From the NCBI RefSeq assembly GCF_964340395.1, contig NC_135562.1:20042626-20106625 (forward strand): a stretch of DNA of 64,000 nt, in the 5' to 3' direction. The stretch comes from Glandiceps talaboti. Lineage: Eukaryota > Hemichordata > Enteropneusta > Spengelidae. Positions 1 to 10,916 of the stretch are shown piece by piece (position 1 is the first letter of the stretch; the number at the start of each line of letters is the position of its first letter). Made by a program: the position numbers and the translations under genes. Under the pieces are notes generated by a model, which ran no database searches, was not told where the DNA came from, and saw only the letters and a list, made by a program, of their open reading frames with translations.

Positions 1-2940
1 AGCATGGCTTTCTTCTAGTATGCTGTTAGCAATGTAGTACATACAAATTACACCAAGTGTATATCACATGCATGTTTTAGTAATTCTCCTCCCTATACAA
101 TATTACCAATGCGTTTGACGTTAATGTTATTCAAAACTTTAGCATTCGAATTCACTGAGACGTCCTGAGGGATGGCGTCAATACAATGCTATCAAAGCAT
201 ATGAAATTTACCTTAGGAAAATGTCAGTAACATCGGTTAGGTGGTTTGTTCATTGTTAACCATTTACCTGTTTGATTTAATATATGTAGTACATTTTCAA
301 GCTTGTTAACTGCAAGATGTCTATAATTTAGTATTTTTCGTAATTATATGTATAGTCACGGCATCTGCGTAATTCTCCAAACCCGCTGAACGTCCTTAGC
401 TATTTAGTATATTAAGGAACAATCACACAGTGTCACACACGCTCAATAAGCGAACTTCGTTGAGGGGGCGGGGGGAGGGGGAGGGGTCTGTCGTTGTTGA
501 ACTCCGTTTTCGCACTTCTAACCAGATTTCGATGGAAAACGTTCACGCCTTCAACGATAACAGGTTTTGTATTTACTCCTGAGATGTTGAAAGTTCATAA
601 CAATTTACTTCTAATGTTAGATATTATGGTGCTGGGTTTACGGTAGTGTTTTAAAATGTTTACAATTATGTTTTTACATTACATTGATTGTAGTGGTGTG
701 ACCTCTACATTTTTAATCATTATAGTTTACATCTTATGTAAATGTTCGATGTCGCCCTTGTGAACGTTAGTTCAGCGGGAGGTGGGGAGGGGTTTTTGAC
801 CTAACTGATCTATGTTCGTTTGTTGAACTTGTCCGGCATTGTGCGATCGTCCCTTTGTATATTTAGTATATTTTCTGAGGCCCTGACTAAAGAGGCACAA
901 ACCGTGTACATACGTTCTTTGTTGTAAGTTTGGCTGTATATCAAAACACGTAGTTGTTGTTTGCTACTTGGTGAAGCATAATTAAAGGGGCATAAATTAT
1001 AAGCTGAGTTTAGACGTGTTGGGAGGGGGGGGGGTGAGTTTAGACGTGTTGGAAGGGGGTACCTTTAGATATTTGCAACATTCTACTTTATACTAAAGCT
1101 AGTCTTAACTCAAACTTAGTGTAAATATAGATTCCTTATAAATCATCTGATGACGTAATTTGTATACCAATAAAAAATGTCAAGTAAATCCCTAACTTGC
1201 TATCAATTGTTCTAATAATTCCAAACGAAAAAGAATAATGTCATAGAAGGCATACATCGACATTTACATTATACTAGAATAGTGTAATCGATGGTTTGTC
1301 ACTCGAGTAGACAAGTTTATAAACTCAGTTTGTCCCACTTTAACCACTACTTGCAATTAACAGAACTCAACACTGATATTAAGATAAAACTTACAAAACA
1401 ATCCGATGACGTAATTTATTATACCTTATATAGATGTCGAGGGATTCCTACTATGCAATCAACTGATCAACTAACTGCAGCAGCCAACTGTACTGTCATA
1501 GAATGTATGCATTGACATCAACATTATACAACAATAATTAATTTAATTGAGTTTTTATGTAAGTACTTTCACAAGTTCAAAAAAGCTTATAAAGTCAGCA
1601 TCTGCGACTTTAACATCAGAGTAAGGTTTGTGTTTTAAATGTCTCGGACTCCATTTGATAGAATTTAATATTTCATGTCTTCAAGGGAGTGCCTATCGTT
1701 ACATGTGTGTATTTACTCCACCTTACCAGGGGAGATAGCCTTCTACATGACATGTTATCGAGACGATGACGTCCTGTTGACGCATTATCTAATACACCAT
1801 GTACATCCTATAATTTTGACTATTAGCCCATGTTATTTCAAAGCTTAGAGTTACTATAAGGAGACCCAATCAATTCAATATTAATCCAGTGCAAAAACGA
1901 CAACATATAAATATCAATGCTTCATGCCAAGTATTAAAGATAATGTGAGACCACTAGATCATACTTCTTCATTTATGATGTATAGTTGAAGCCAAGTCAT
2001 TGACAAGGACATGTTGTGATTTGAGCTGTACAGATTTCAGTATTATTTAGTTTGGTCAAAATAATTCCATGGTATACTAGTATATTAATAGTTAAGGGTC
2101 ACTATTAAAGCACGTTTAACCATCATTATCAATAGTGTCTTCTATGGGGTTCTTTTTAGGTAAACTATAGGAATGGTGTTAAGACGTATATTGACGTCAG
2201 AATGTCGAATTTAGATATATTTTTCACGGGTTGTATGAGCGTAGTAGGATTATGTGGTTATCCACGATCAATAGTTAAAGTCTATTAGAGTATAGGTTAT
2301 GGTAGGTTTCCAAAGTACCAATTAGGTTCTAACTTATAGAAGGGATACTCCTTAAACTAAACATCACCTATTTATTGTACTGTGTACATTTATCTCCATG
2401 ATCTTTTAGTAAATCGGTATATAGTATTTTCATAGTATGTCACATATCGATGATTCTGATTGATTTACACAGTCGATATTTCCTTTCAATGGATTTGTCT
2501 TGGTCTGAATCCTAAACATCTGATGTATTTATTATAAATTGGAGAACTGTAGTGATTTCCATGTGGAGACATGAATTAAGTATTACTGAGTACCAATTTG
2601 CAAATATTATCATCTGGTGCATGTACTATAATGATACTGTTCTCACTTTGTTCTATAATGCAGGCATTAAATAGACAAATAACGTTTTAATCTTGCTTTC
2701 TCTCAAAATATAATTTCAAATCGAAGAAATTCAAAAGCTGTATTCATGTATTATGGCTAACCAGATGTACACTGAATGCCTTCCACAAGGAAAACTTGCA
2801 ATTGTTCTGTTGTTGATCATTTTTATCTTGTCTTTTTATCTGTAACTTAGTAAGGCCAAATAAAAATGTGTTTCCGACATCCCAACCGACCGTATTTCTT
2901 GTGAAGTTTAAAAGTATTCAATTTCCAACACAATCAACTC
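1..2940. other. Non-coding stretch, no gene seen
   Basis: No convincing exon was found on either strand. The stretch is AT-rich with a few G-rich tracts (about 460-485, 775-795, 1020-1060). Around 1140-1290 and 1390-1530 there are two diverged copies of about 240 bp, each starting with a GATGACGTAATTT word and ending with a matching CATTATAC segment, so this is probably an old tandem duplication. It is also the expected location, or the intron, for the missing 3' part of the receptor gene whose exons lie at 6.2 and 10.5 kb, but no TM6-TM7 coding sequence was recognised. Confidence 0.5.
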
Positions 2941-2959
2941 TTTTAAAGTTGTACCTGAA

Positions 2960-2993
2960 ACTTTCGTCCTCTCACTAAGGACTTCATCAACAG
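2960..2993 (-). ncRNA. Hammerhead ribozyme-like core
   Basis: On the minus strand the sequence reads TGATGA, then stem II AGTCC...GGAC closed by a 9-nt loop, then GAAA, in the order of a hammerhead core. The flanking AAAGTT/AACTTT can pair as stem III. The first core base is T (TTGATGA) where the consensus is C, and stem I is not evident, so this is probably an inactive or minimal copy. Its place in a Penelope remnant agrees with the known occurrence of hammerheads in pseudo-LTRs of these elements. Confidence 0.5.
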
Positions 2994-3169
2994 ACTGAAG
3001 TAATTAACATGAACTGGGAACACAGGTGTTAATTACTATGATTCACTGACTTAGTGAGTGATGTTAACACCTGGTCCCTGTATGTGAAATATTAAAACGG
3101 CCCCCACCCTTGTTCAAAGTAGGCCTGTATCCTATTATATTGCTTCCTTTACCCCCCCCCCCCCCCTTC

Positions 3170-3505
3170 AAACCAAGAGGGTTCACATTCATAAATGGTC
3201 ACTGACTCCATTGATATTTCCGGGGCAAATTTGGTGCATGTGTTTGGACACTTCAAACGTTACGTACTACTGCTCGGACGCCTATGTTCTAGAAACCTCG
3301 TCTTCAAAGATCGTTCCGTTACCCCTATATAGTCCTGATTACACTGACTGTCACTACAACCCTCACATTTAATATGATAGATGGGTCCACTGATATCCTT
3401 CTTGTCCGTTTTGTTCTTTGATTTTACCAACAATTGCTTGATGGTTTTATGCCGTGTAAAACACACATTGATATTTTCATACATGGGACTAGGTGTTAAC
3501 ATCAC
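3170..3505 (-). pseudogene. Penelope GIY-YIG endonuclease domain remnant
   Basis: The frame from 3505 downward gives IYHIKCEGC, then YIGVTERSLKTRFLEHR, the typical GIY-YIG arrangement of the Penelope endonuclease with its cysteine motif just before it. In the family this nuclease nicks target DNA for insertion. After EHRRPSS a frameshift occurs near 3262. The expected continuation (ECEPSWFEGG, similar to the family's REPNWFxRG) is readable in another frame down to the poly-C tract. The reverse transcriptase that should precede it is missing. It is a decayed fragment. Confidence 0.75.
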
Positions 3506-3519
3506 TCACTAAGCCAGTG

Positions 3520-5410
3520 AGTATTTTCTTTTTTAAAATTCACAGTAAAATGAAATAAAAATCTGACCTACCTACTCTATTTTCTGAAGTTATGTTATCG
3601 GAAACAAACATTGTTTTATTTTGCCTAATAATGAACGCTCGTGAATACTCACATTCCAATATTTTAATTTCACATATGTAGTATAAAATATCTGAATCGG
3701 AACCTACAGGCACTAATTGAATGCTACGATATACCGTACAATACATGTTATATACCCGAACTAGTAAATTCCATTAATTAATTGTGCAGTAATAAGGGGT
3801 AAAGTAACACTTGATTCCATCTGTGATCGCGCAATTCGCAAGTCCACTCACCGCGAGATATCGACAAGGTTTGCAATAGAAAACCGTTTTACTCAGCAAA
3901 CATTTCGAAAATGTAACCTTGTCACTTCCTAGTTCCCAAATTTAATAAACTTCCTATAAATCGTGCCGTTGTTACAATCGGACCATGCCTACCAAAGATA
4001 TCAACCGATTTCTGACGGCCATGTAGGAGAATTAGAGCGAATAAATTTTTTTCTAACTGCCTTCCGTGAACGTGATTGGATATCGATGTTTATGGATCGA
4101 CGATATTCAATCACATTCATTCAAAATGTATTATTTGTATAATTGTGTTCTGTTGCAAACCATTTCTATATCTTGCGGTGAGTGAAATTGTGCGATCACA
4201 GAAACAAGTGTTATGTTACCCCTTTCATGTACAATTGGCTAAAACACGTCAATATCATCGACATTTTATTGTATTCTGATAGAAACATTCTGATACATAT
4301 CTCGGGAAACAAGTGCCTGTGGGGTGAGTCAATCAGAGAGCCCGTTTTATTTAGCATTATCAGCTGAAAAATATACTCAGGCTTGTGAGAACACAACATG
4401 TGATGTCAGTTCACTGGAATTACTCATACTGAGAAGAGGTGTGATGTGCCGTTGTTCAGTAACTGTATTAAATGTAAAGGTTTGAGACACTTTAATGATT
4501 CACATAAAAGAACACTATCATATTCTATAGCTAGAGTACAAAGGGCTCTATGTGAGGCGCCAGTCTATCCATGTAGCACTCCCCAGTCAATCGCAATCAC
4601 CAAAGACTCACATTGTACAGTCACCATGACTATCCAAACAACCTATCATTCTTGGACATGTCTGTCCTTTGTTCCGACTAGAACCAACATCGAAGGACGT
4701 GCTATGACCCTATCAAAGATATCATCATAAGGAGCGAGCATATCAACTTACATTAGAAGATTTTAGAATGGTGACTGGTTTCTTTCTTTACGTGATGCAC
4801 GTATCACAAGTTTAGATGAAACATAAAGTTGATGAATCGCTACTGTGACATGATATATTGTGCAATTAAGGAAAGCTAAACAAAAGATATATGGGAATTT
4901 AATAAGTGCTGGTACCAAATGCAAATATATATTTTGATATCAGCCAAAAGAAACACGCTACCCCTGTATTTCCACTCCTAGTATATCTCGTGTACTTAAC
5001 AAGTGTACCGTAATGACGACGACATGCTGACCTTTCTTCTACATCAGAGTTAATTCGTCTGTTAGATGACACCAGAATACTAATGGTATACTTTTATACA
5101 GGTGCAAACCTCTTACATGTAACTTGAACAAGACTATACCAGTGTTCTCTTACTTTACTTACGATCTAATTGCCATTCCACGTATGTACATACAGAAGTG
5201 TATAAATGATACATGTGTACCATACCTTAAGGCTAGTCAGAATATGACGTCAGGTGAGTAATCTTACTTTTCGAGTGGTAAATGTACATTGAATGCGAAA
5301 CGCGGCATAGCAAATTCAAGTTTTAATGGCATCTTAGGAATATATACACTCAAGAAGAAACGTCTTGACCAGAGATACTCTACTCTGTTTATTGTATATG
5401 TTCAAATAAA
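3520..5410. other. Non-coding stretch, no gene seen
   Basis: AT-rich sequence with short open frames on both strands (for example 4446-4730 plus), none with recognisable domains, splice borders or biased composition. It probably lies in the long last intron of the receptor gene. Confidence 0.4.
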
Positions 5411-5414
5411 CTGC

Positions 5415-5520
<106 letters not shown>

Positions 5521-6248
5521 GTAGCAGGTACAACATTTGGGGAATAGAACATCAGTAAATACTTCGCCTGTATTTATGAAAATAGTTATTAAGTGTTTTG
5601 GACCAAGGCGTTCAAATAGAAAGTCTCTGTTATTTGTTGATTCGATTCAAATAAAATTGTATACAATTTTAAGGGTAGTTATGATTAGGTTTTGGGCGAC
5701 ATTCATGAATACTAATTATACATATTTGCATATAAATGACGTATACAATATGTTGTCAGTGGCTGATTACAACCCGTGTAAATTACTTGAGATAACACTA
5801 TACCACATCTATTGTATACATCTGGTAGACATGACTTGCATATTAATCAGTTTGATTGGCATAAGTAATTACTTTCAGTCATTAGGCAATTCCTTATATA
5901 GTAGCGTCTTCAGAGTCGATATACTTGGTACATACGATGATGATGCACCGATACCATTTATATACATTTATACAATTGGTGGCTTGCTTTTCAATTAGTA
6001 TAATTCACATACATCTATACATTTATAGCATATGTTTTCAACCAGTTGAATAGTTAATACTTCATTTGTAATGTTTCATACTAATTTGCATCAAATAAAT
6101 AGTATTGTAATTGTCTAAGACTTGTATTAAGACTTAACAGTTTTGGGATTTAGGTAAATACCGCCCTGCCCGCCCGAGTCTCTTTACACGGGAGGAAATG
6201 ATAGTTGACTTAATTTCACCGATGAATTGTTCAACACAAGAGCGTTAC

Positions 6249-6650
6249 CTTTTTCTTTGATGACGCATGTGATTTATCCCTGCTCCTATCTGCGTTGCCA
6301 GGTATAATTCTTCCCCAAAGTTTTCTCCCTATCCTTACATACGTAAACATTAACACGACCAATGGGATGAAGTACGTTGTCATGACGATGAACACTTCGT
6401 AAGCTTCCAAGAAATTGTTGCTTGGCGACCATTCTTGGCAAAAGTATATACCCTGTCCGTCATGTGATGATCGACGAATGTGGGTGAAAGCTGTCTGGAC
6501 CACAGCTAATGTGACAGCAAGTACAATGATGCTTCCCAGTAGTATCTTGCTGCGGTGTTTAGTCACCCTTATCTTGAGTGGATAAATCACGGCAAAGTAG
6601 CGGTCGATACCGATAGCTGTCAGTGTATATATACTGACTATAACAGAGAC
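6249..6650 (-). CDS. Neuropeptide GPCR, exon 2 (end of TM3 to ICL3)
   Basis: This is the second coding exon of the receptor that starts at 10916. The acceptor TTATCTAG lies just above 6650 and the donor AAAAAG|GTAACG at 6249. The exon is 402 bp, phase 0 at both ends. It encodes the end of TM3 with the DRY motif (GIDRYFAVIYPLK), TM4, extracellular loop 2 with the conserved cysteine (YFCQEW), TM5 (TTYFIPLVVLMFTYVRIG) and the start of the third loop (LWGRIIPGNADRSRD, SSKKK). The DRY context and the LW(G)R-PGNAD loop resemble tachykinin/substance-K type receptors. The next exon should carry TM6 (CWxP) and TM7 (NPxxY), but none is seen in the remaining 6.2 kb, so the gene probably runs off the window. 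Confidence 0.85.
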
Positions 6651-7107
6651 CTAGATAATACATAAAAAACAAACGTTAGTATTTTCAAATAAAAAAGAAA
6701 CAATTTATCTACGACAGTAACTGTAAATATTCACATTATTCATCGTCATATCAAATACACTTCTCATGCATCAATATTGCTTTTCCATTAAGTAATTACT
6801 CATTCGAAATGCATTAGAAAGGATTATGACGTAATGTGAAAGGTTAGTTCCACTTGCAACACGACACATCACTACAAAGATATCTACTCTAAATTGTTAT
6901 GCATACTTTACCATATATTAGAACTTGCAGTTTATCACTCGTTTCTATTTACTACACAGATATATGTGAGGCTGTCTAATACCTGTAGACTTATATGTTG
7001 CCTTTATACTTTGTAAATAAATATTAATTCGAAACGTCTGATTATACTTATTGATCAGGACTGGTTTATTCATTACTTCTGGTTTATTCATTACTTTTGC
7101 ACCCCCC

Positions 7108-7211
<104 letters not shown>

Positions 7212-7345
7212 AAATATGTGTGTGTGTGTGTACATTGCTAAAATAAATATAATTATATATGTGCTAATAAATAAATAAATAAATAACAGTATCAAGCAAA
7301 ATACAGTGTTTCACGCCGTTGCAATCATCACATGATTATGTTATG

Positions 7346-7348
<3 letters not shown>

Positions 7349-7432
<84 letters not shown>
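7349..7432. repeat. (TA)n-(TG)n microsatellite
   Basis: TA repeats pass into TG repeats at about 7417. The sequence just before it (about 7285-7335: CAGTATCAAG, CAGTGTTTCACGCCGTT, CAATCATC) is a diverged copy of one arm of the perfect palindrome at 45510-45668. Confidence 0.9.
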
Positions 7433-7433
<1 letters not shown>

Positions 7434-7473
7434 AGTTTTGGTGGTACTGGAACTCTTTCTTGGTTGTAACTCG

Positions 7474-7561
7474 GAGTTTCACGCATTGTGCGATCGTCAG
7501 ACAACGCATTATCTATATGCCGTGATTAAGTTGTCTTATGATCGCACAATGCGTGAAACTC
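7474..7561. repeat. Inverted repeat hairpin
   Basis: Two perfect 22-nt arms, 7474-7495 and 7540-7561 (core CACGCATTGTGCGATC and its complement), continue inward for about 10 nt with a few mismatches around a loop of roughly 25 nt. A single copy of the GCATTGTGCGATCGTC core also appears near 838-853. This is probably a foldback/MITE end rather than a gene. No transposase is nearby. Confidence 0.85.
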
Positions 7562-7908
7562 TAAGTTTTACATTTGTTTGTTTTTTCTGAACAGTTTAAC
7601 AAAATATGCACATTCACAACTCCCCGGGAGAACACAATCCAGTGCAGCCTTAATAATCACGTAGGATTATAGCATTCACATTACAACCTCTATCCTAACA
7701 GGTCCCAAATTATACAGTTGGGTGTGGACTGGGGCACAATCGTGATTCCAATCTTACCCAAGGACTTTAGCTAGTCAGAAACAAACTGCAGTGATGGGGC
7801 TCATACATGAAACTTGCAGATTCGAAGCCGGCCACTATAATTATTCGACACTGAACACAAATGATTAATTAAAACACGATCGTGATTGTACGTGCAGGTG
7901 TGTTACAA

Positions 7909-8520
7909 CTGATAACATAGTTAAACTAATGTTATGTTAAACATTTGATATACTATCATCTGATAACATAGTTAAACTAATGTTATGTTAAACATTTGAT
8001 ATACTATCATCTGATAACATAGTTAAACTAATGTTATGTTAAACATTTGATTTACTATCATCTGATAACATAGTTAAACTAATGTTATGTTAAACATTTG
8101 ATATACTATCATCTGATAACATAGTTAAACTAATGTTATGTTAAACATTTGATATACTATCATCTGATAACATAGTTAAACTAACGTTATGGTAAACATT
8201 TGATATACTATCATCTGATAACATAGTTAAACTAATGTTATGTTAAACATTTGATATACTATCATCTGATAACATAGTTAAACTAACGTTATGGTAAACA
8301 TTTGATATACTATCATCTGATAACATAGTTAAACTAATGTTATGTTAAACATTTGATATACTATCATCTGATAACATAGTTAAACTAACGTTATGGTAAA
8401 CATTTGATATACTATCATCTGATAACATAGTTAAACTAATGTTATGTTAAACATTTGATATACTATCATCTGATAACATAGTTAAACTAACGTTATGGTA
8501 AACATTTGATATACTATCTT
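7909..8520. repeat. 51-bp satellite, 12 copies
   Basis: Twelve units of exactly 51 bp start with CTGATAACATAGTTAAACTA, at 7909, 7960, 8011 and so on to 8470. Each contains a short inverted repeat (TAACATA...TATGTTA). From 8164 on, two unit types alternate (ATGTTATGTT and ACGTTATGGT), so the younger half is built of 102-bp pairs. It is intronic. Confidence 0.98.
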
Positions 8521-9100
8521 CTGATTTTGTTGCATTATCCGTTAAATCATATCACGTACAATTATCGGTTGATACATAATCAGTTGAATACAAAGTTAGA
8601 TCAGTTGAAACAATAATGCGAACGTGTCATTAGAACAACACAATGAACACTTTGAACGGGAACCAAGGCAACAGTGACGTAATATTTACAGCATCATTGC
8701 TCATCTAAACAATTTCAGCTCATTGATTGCGAGATGTGCAAAATGTTTCAAAACTTCTAATACACTTGATTACGATTTGACACTCCAAAACTGTATTTTA
8801 GTATCGGAACGATGGAAATTAGTTCCTTCGGACTTCGCGCTCGTTTGGCCCCTGTGAATGTTTGTTTACGCCTATAGCCTTTATCCTTTTGCTCTCCAAA
8901 TAGAAACCTTATCTTTTGACTTTTGATCATAGAAAATATGTGAGAAGACTGTAACATATAATGGTTGTGATAACAGATTAGAGCTATCCCTTTAGTAATT
9001 GCATAGCTGTTTCAAATATATGATGTAATTAACATTTAAGGCATGCAGGTGATCGACGCACACCATTTAAAATAACAAAACATGAGTTAGTTTTAGCTGT
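8521..9100. other. Intronic sequence, no gene seen
   Basis: Unique-looking AT-rich sequence inside the receptor's intron. No domain, splice pair or repeat was recognised. Confidence 0.4.
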
Positions 9101-9112
9101 TCAACTCGTTGT

Positions 9113-9910
9113 TCAATAGGAAGCCATCCTAGTTGTGTAGGATATATGAGTTCTTGGATACAAGTTTAACACAAATCTGATCAGTTTGTTTTGAGAGATT
9201 TGTAGTTTAGATTTTGTACGTCGGGTTAGGCTTTTGTACCAGTAGGAGCATGCATAGTCATAATGGCATTGAATCAGGGCTGAAGCCAACAAATTCCTAG
9301 TGTTAAAATCCAAAACATTAGATTTTCGATGTAGAAATTTCAGTCTGGCATATACCTTTTTGAGAACCTTTTCAGCTATACCCTCACCACCAAGCGATTG
9401 GTCTAATTCTGCTCACAATAATTGACTGATGTTTTGTGAGTAATTTGGGTATCATTACATACAACATTAAGTTTAGTGTTGGAATTAAGTTTACGATTTG
9501 AGCCAAACAGAATTGATTCGGTTTTTCCTAGATGTAATGATAATTTGTTGTCAACTAACCATTCACTAACTGACATGAGTTCCTTACCTAAAAGCTGCTC
9601 AATCTCTACAAGCTTATTACCAGAAACTAACAAGGCGGAGTCATCAGCATACAGGAAAAGTTTACAGCTGACAGCAATTTCCATATCATTAACATAAATT
9701 AAAAACAACAGTGGCCCCAAAATGGAACCTTGTGGAACACCACAATAAATATTTTCAACATCAGATGAAATACCTGACACATCTACAAGTTGCTTTCTGT
9801 CGGTCAAGTAAGATGAAAACCAATTTACAGCCGAGTCATCCATACCTATGGCTTTTAATTTACCTAACAAGATCTCATGGTTCACCGTGTTAAAAGATTT
9901 CTGTACGTTT
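9113..9910 (-). pseudogene. Non-LTR reverse transcriptase fragment (CR1/Jockey group)
   Basis: The frame at 9885-9403 gives a reverse transcriptase palm and thumb: NHEILLGKL, GVPQGSILGPLLFLIYVND, FLYADDSAL (YADD intact) and LHLGKTESILFGS. A second frame, 9313-9113, gives the following conserved part (LASALIQCHYDYACSYWY, QNKLIRFVLNLYPRTHI) after a frameshift and gap. The 5' side stops at a (GA)n tract inside the motif that normally precedes NHEILL, so the copy is truncated or interrupted there. It sits in the receptor's intron, on the same strand. It is a dead fragment. Confidence 0.9.
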
Positions 9911-9921
9911 GAAAGGAAACT

Positions 9922-10038
<117 letters not shown>

Positions 10039-10469
10039 AGAACGAACTAGTAGGTGGGGAAACTGACATCAACTTAAAAAGACAATATGAAACTATTCTT
10101 CTAATCTGTAATGGCTGTACATCTGATGGGAAGAAATAAACAACAAAGAGACCACTTGGAAAATGATAGAAAACCTGAACTAAACACTCACACATGAAAA
10201 GAAAATATAATAAAATAAAATTAAAAAAATCTTCCAACCCCACCTATTTTAAAATTGAATGTAATCGGAAGAACACAAATTGTTTATGCCTTAGTAATAT
10301 ATATAGTTATATATATTATAGTAGCAATTTTTGGACAATTTTTTTTATTATTTTGATGCTGGGGCTGAAAATTTGGGTCGGCAGGGTAATGAGAAAGAAA
10401 GAACTAGGATCACGCTAATATACAGCATAATAATCAAGTAAAGCTTAAAATGTCATAATTTTAATTTAC

Positions 10470-10916
10470 CTGTTGTAGGAATATAACTGTTGGACACATA
10501 CCAGCCCCAAATATCCAATGACCATACATGATGGTAGTGAAAGTAAACGGCATACAAAAAATAGCCATAGTCAAGTCCGCCAATGCCAAGTTTATCAGAA
10601 AAATGTTCAAGTCTGACTTTGATCGTCCAAAAACAAGGACAAGTAGGACAACCAGGTTACCAATGATTGAAATCGCAATGTTGAAACTAAAAGCACTCGT
10701 CAATGCTGCTCTCCAGTCTTCATGAAGTCCTAGGTTTTCTGTAGGGGGTTCGATACTAACGCTTTCTTCGAGTCGGGTTTGAGTCTCCCAGTAGCGGCCT
10801 TCAGTTGCAGAACGATTCAGCATGTACGCAATGATTTGAGCGTGTATGCGCTTTAACAGCCAAGTCGGAGGTGTAGTTAGATTTGTATAGTTGAAATCGT
10901 TAAATATATCGATCAT
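10470..10916 (-). CDS. Neuropeptide GPCR, tachykinin-receptor-like, exon 1
   Basis: This is the first coding exon of a class A (rhodopsin-like) receptor that would bind a peptide outside the cell and signal through G proteins. It is 149 codons, phase 0, with donor CAACAG|GTAAAT at 10470. The start is the ATG at 10916. Visible parts are an extracellular N-terminus of about 68 residues with three N-glycosylation sequons (NYT, NLT, NRS), TM1 with GN (SIIGNLVVLLVLV), TM2 with LALAD, extracellular loop 1 with HWIFG, and the start of TM3 with the disulfide cysteine (GMCPTVIFLQQ). Together with exon 2 it reads FLQQ|VSVIVSIYTLTAIGIDRY, a seamless TM3. The family assignment (tachykinin/substance-K or a related neuropeptide receptor) is by resemblance only. 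The 3' exon is missing, so ligand class and completeness stay open. Confidence 0.88.

Larger units (their letters stand above)
2940..3519 (-). mobile_element. Penelope-like element fragment
   Basis: This is a short remnant of a Penelope-like retroelement. It contains the C-terminal GIY-YIG part of the reading frame (3170-3505), a hammerhead-ribozyme-like motif (about 2962-2991, minus) and a pair of inverted 29-nt arms at 3044-3072 and 3491-3519 that differ at one base. Penelope elements are known to carry inverted or tandem pseudo-LTRs and hammerhead motifs, so the three signals support each other. The reverse transcriptase part is absent, so the copy is dead. A C tract at about 3153-3168 interrupts the end of the reading frame. 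Confidence 0.7.
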
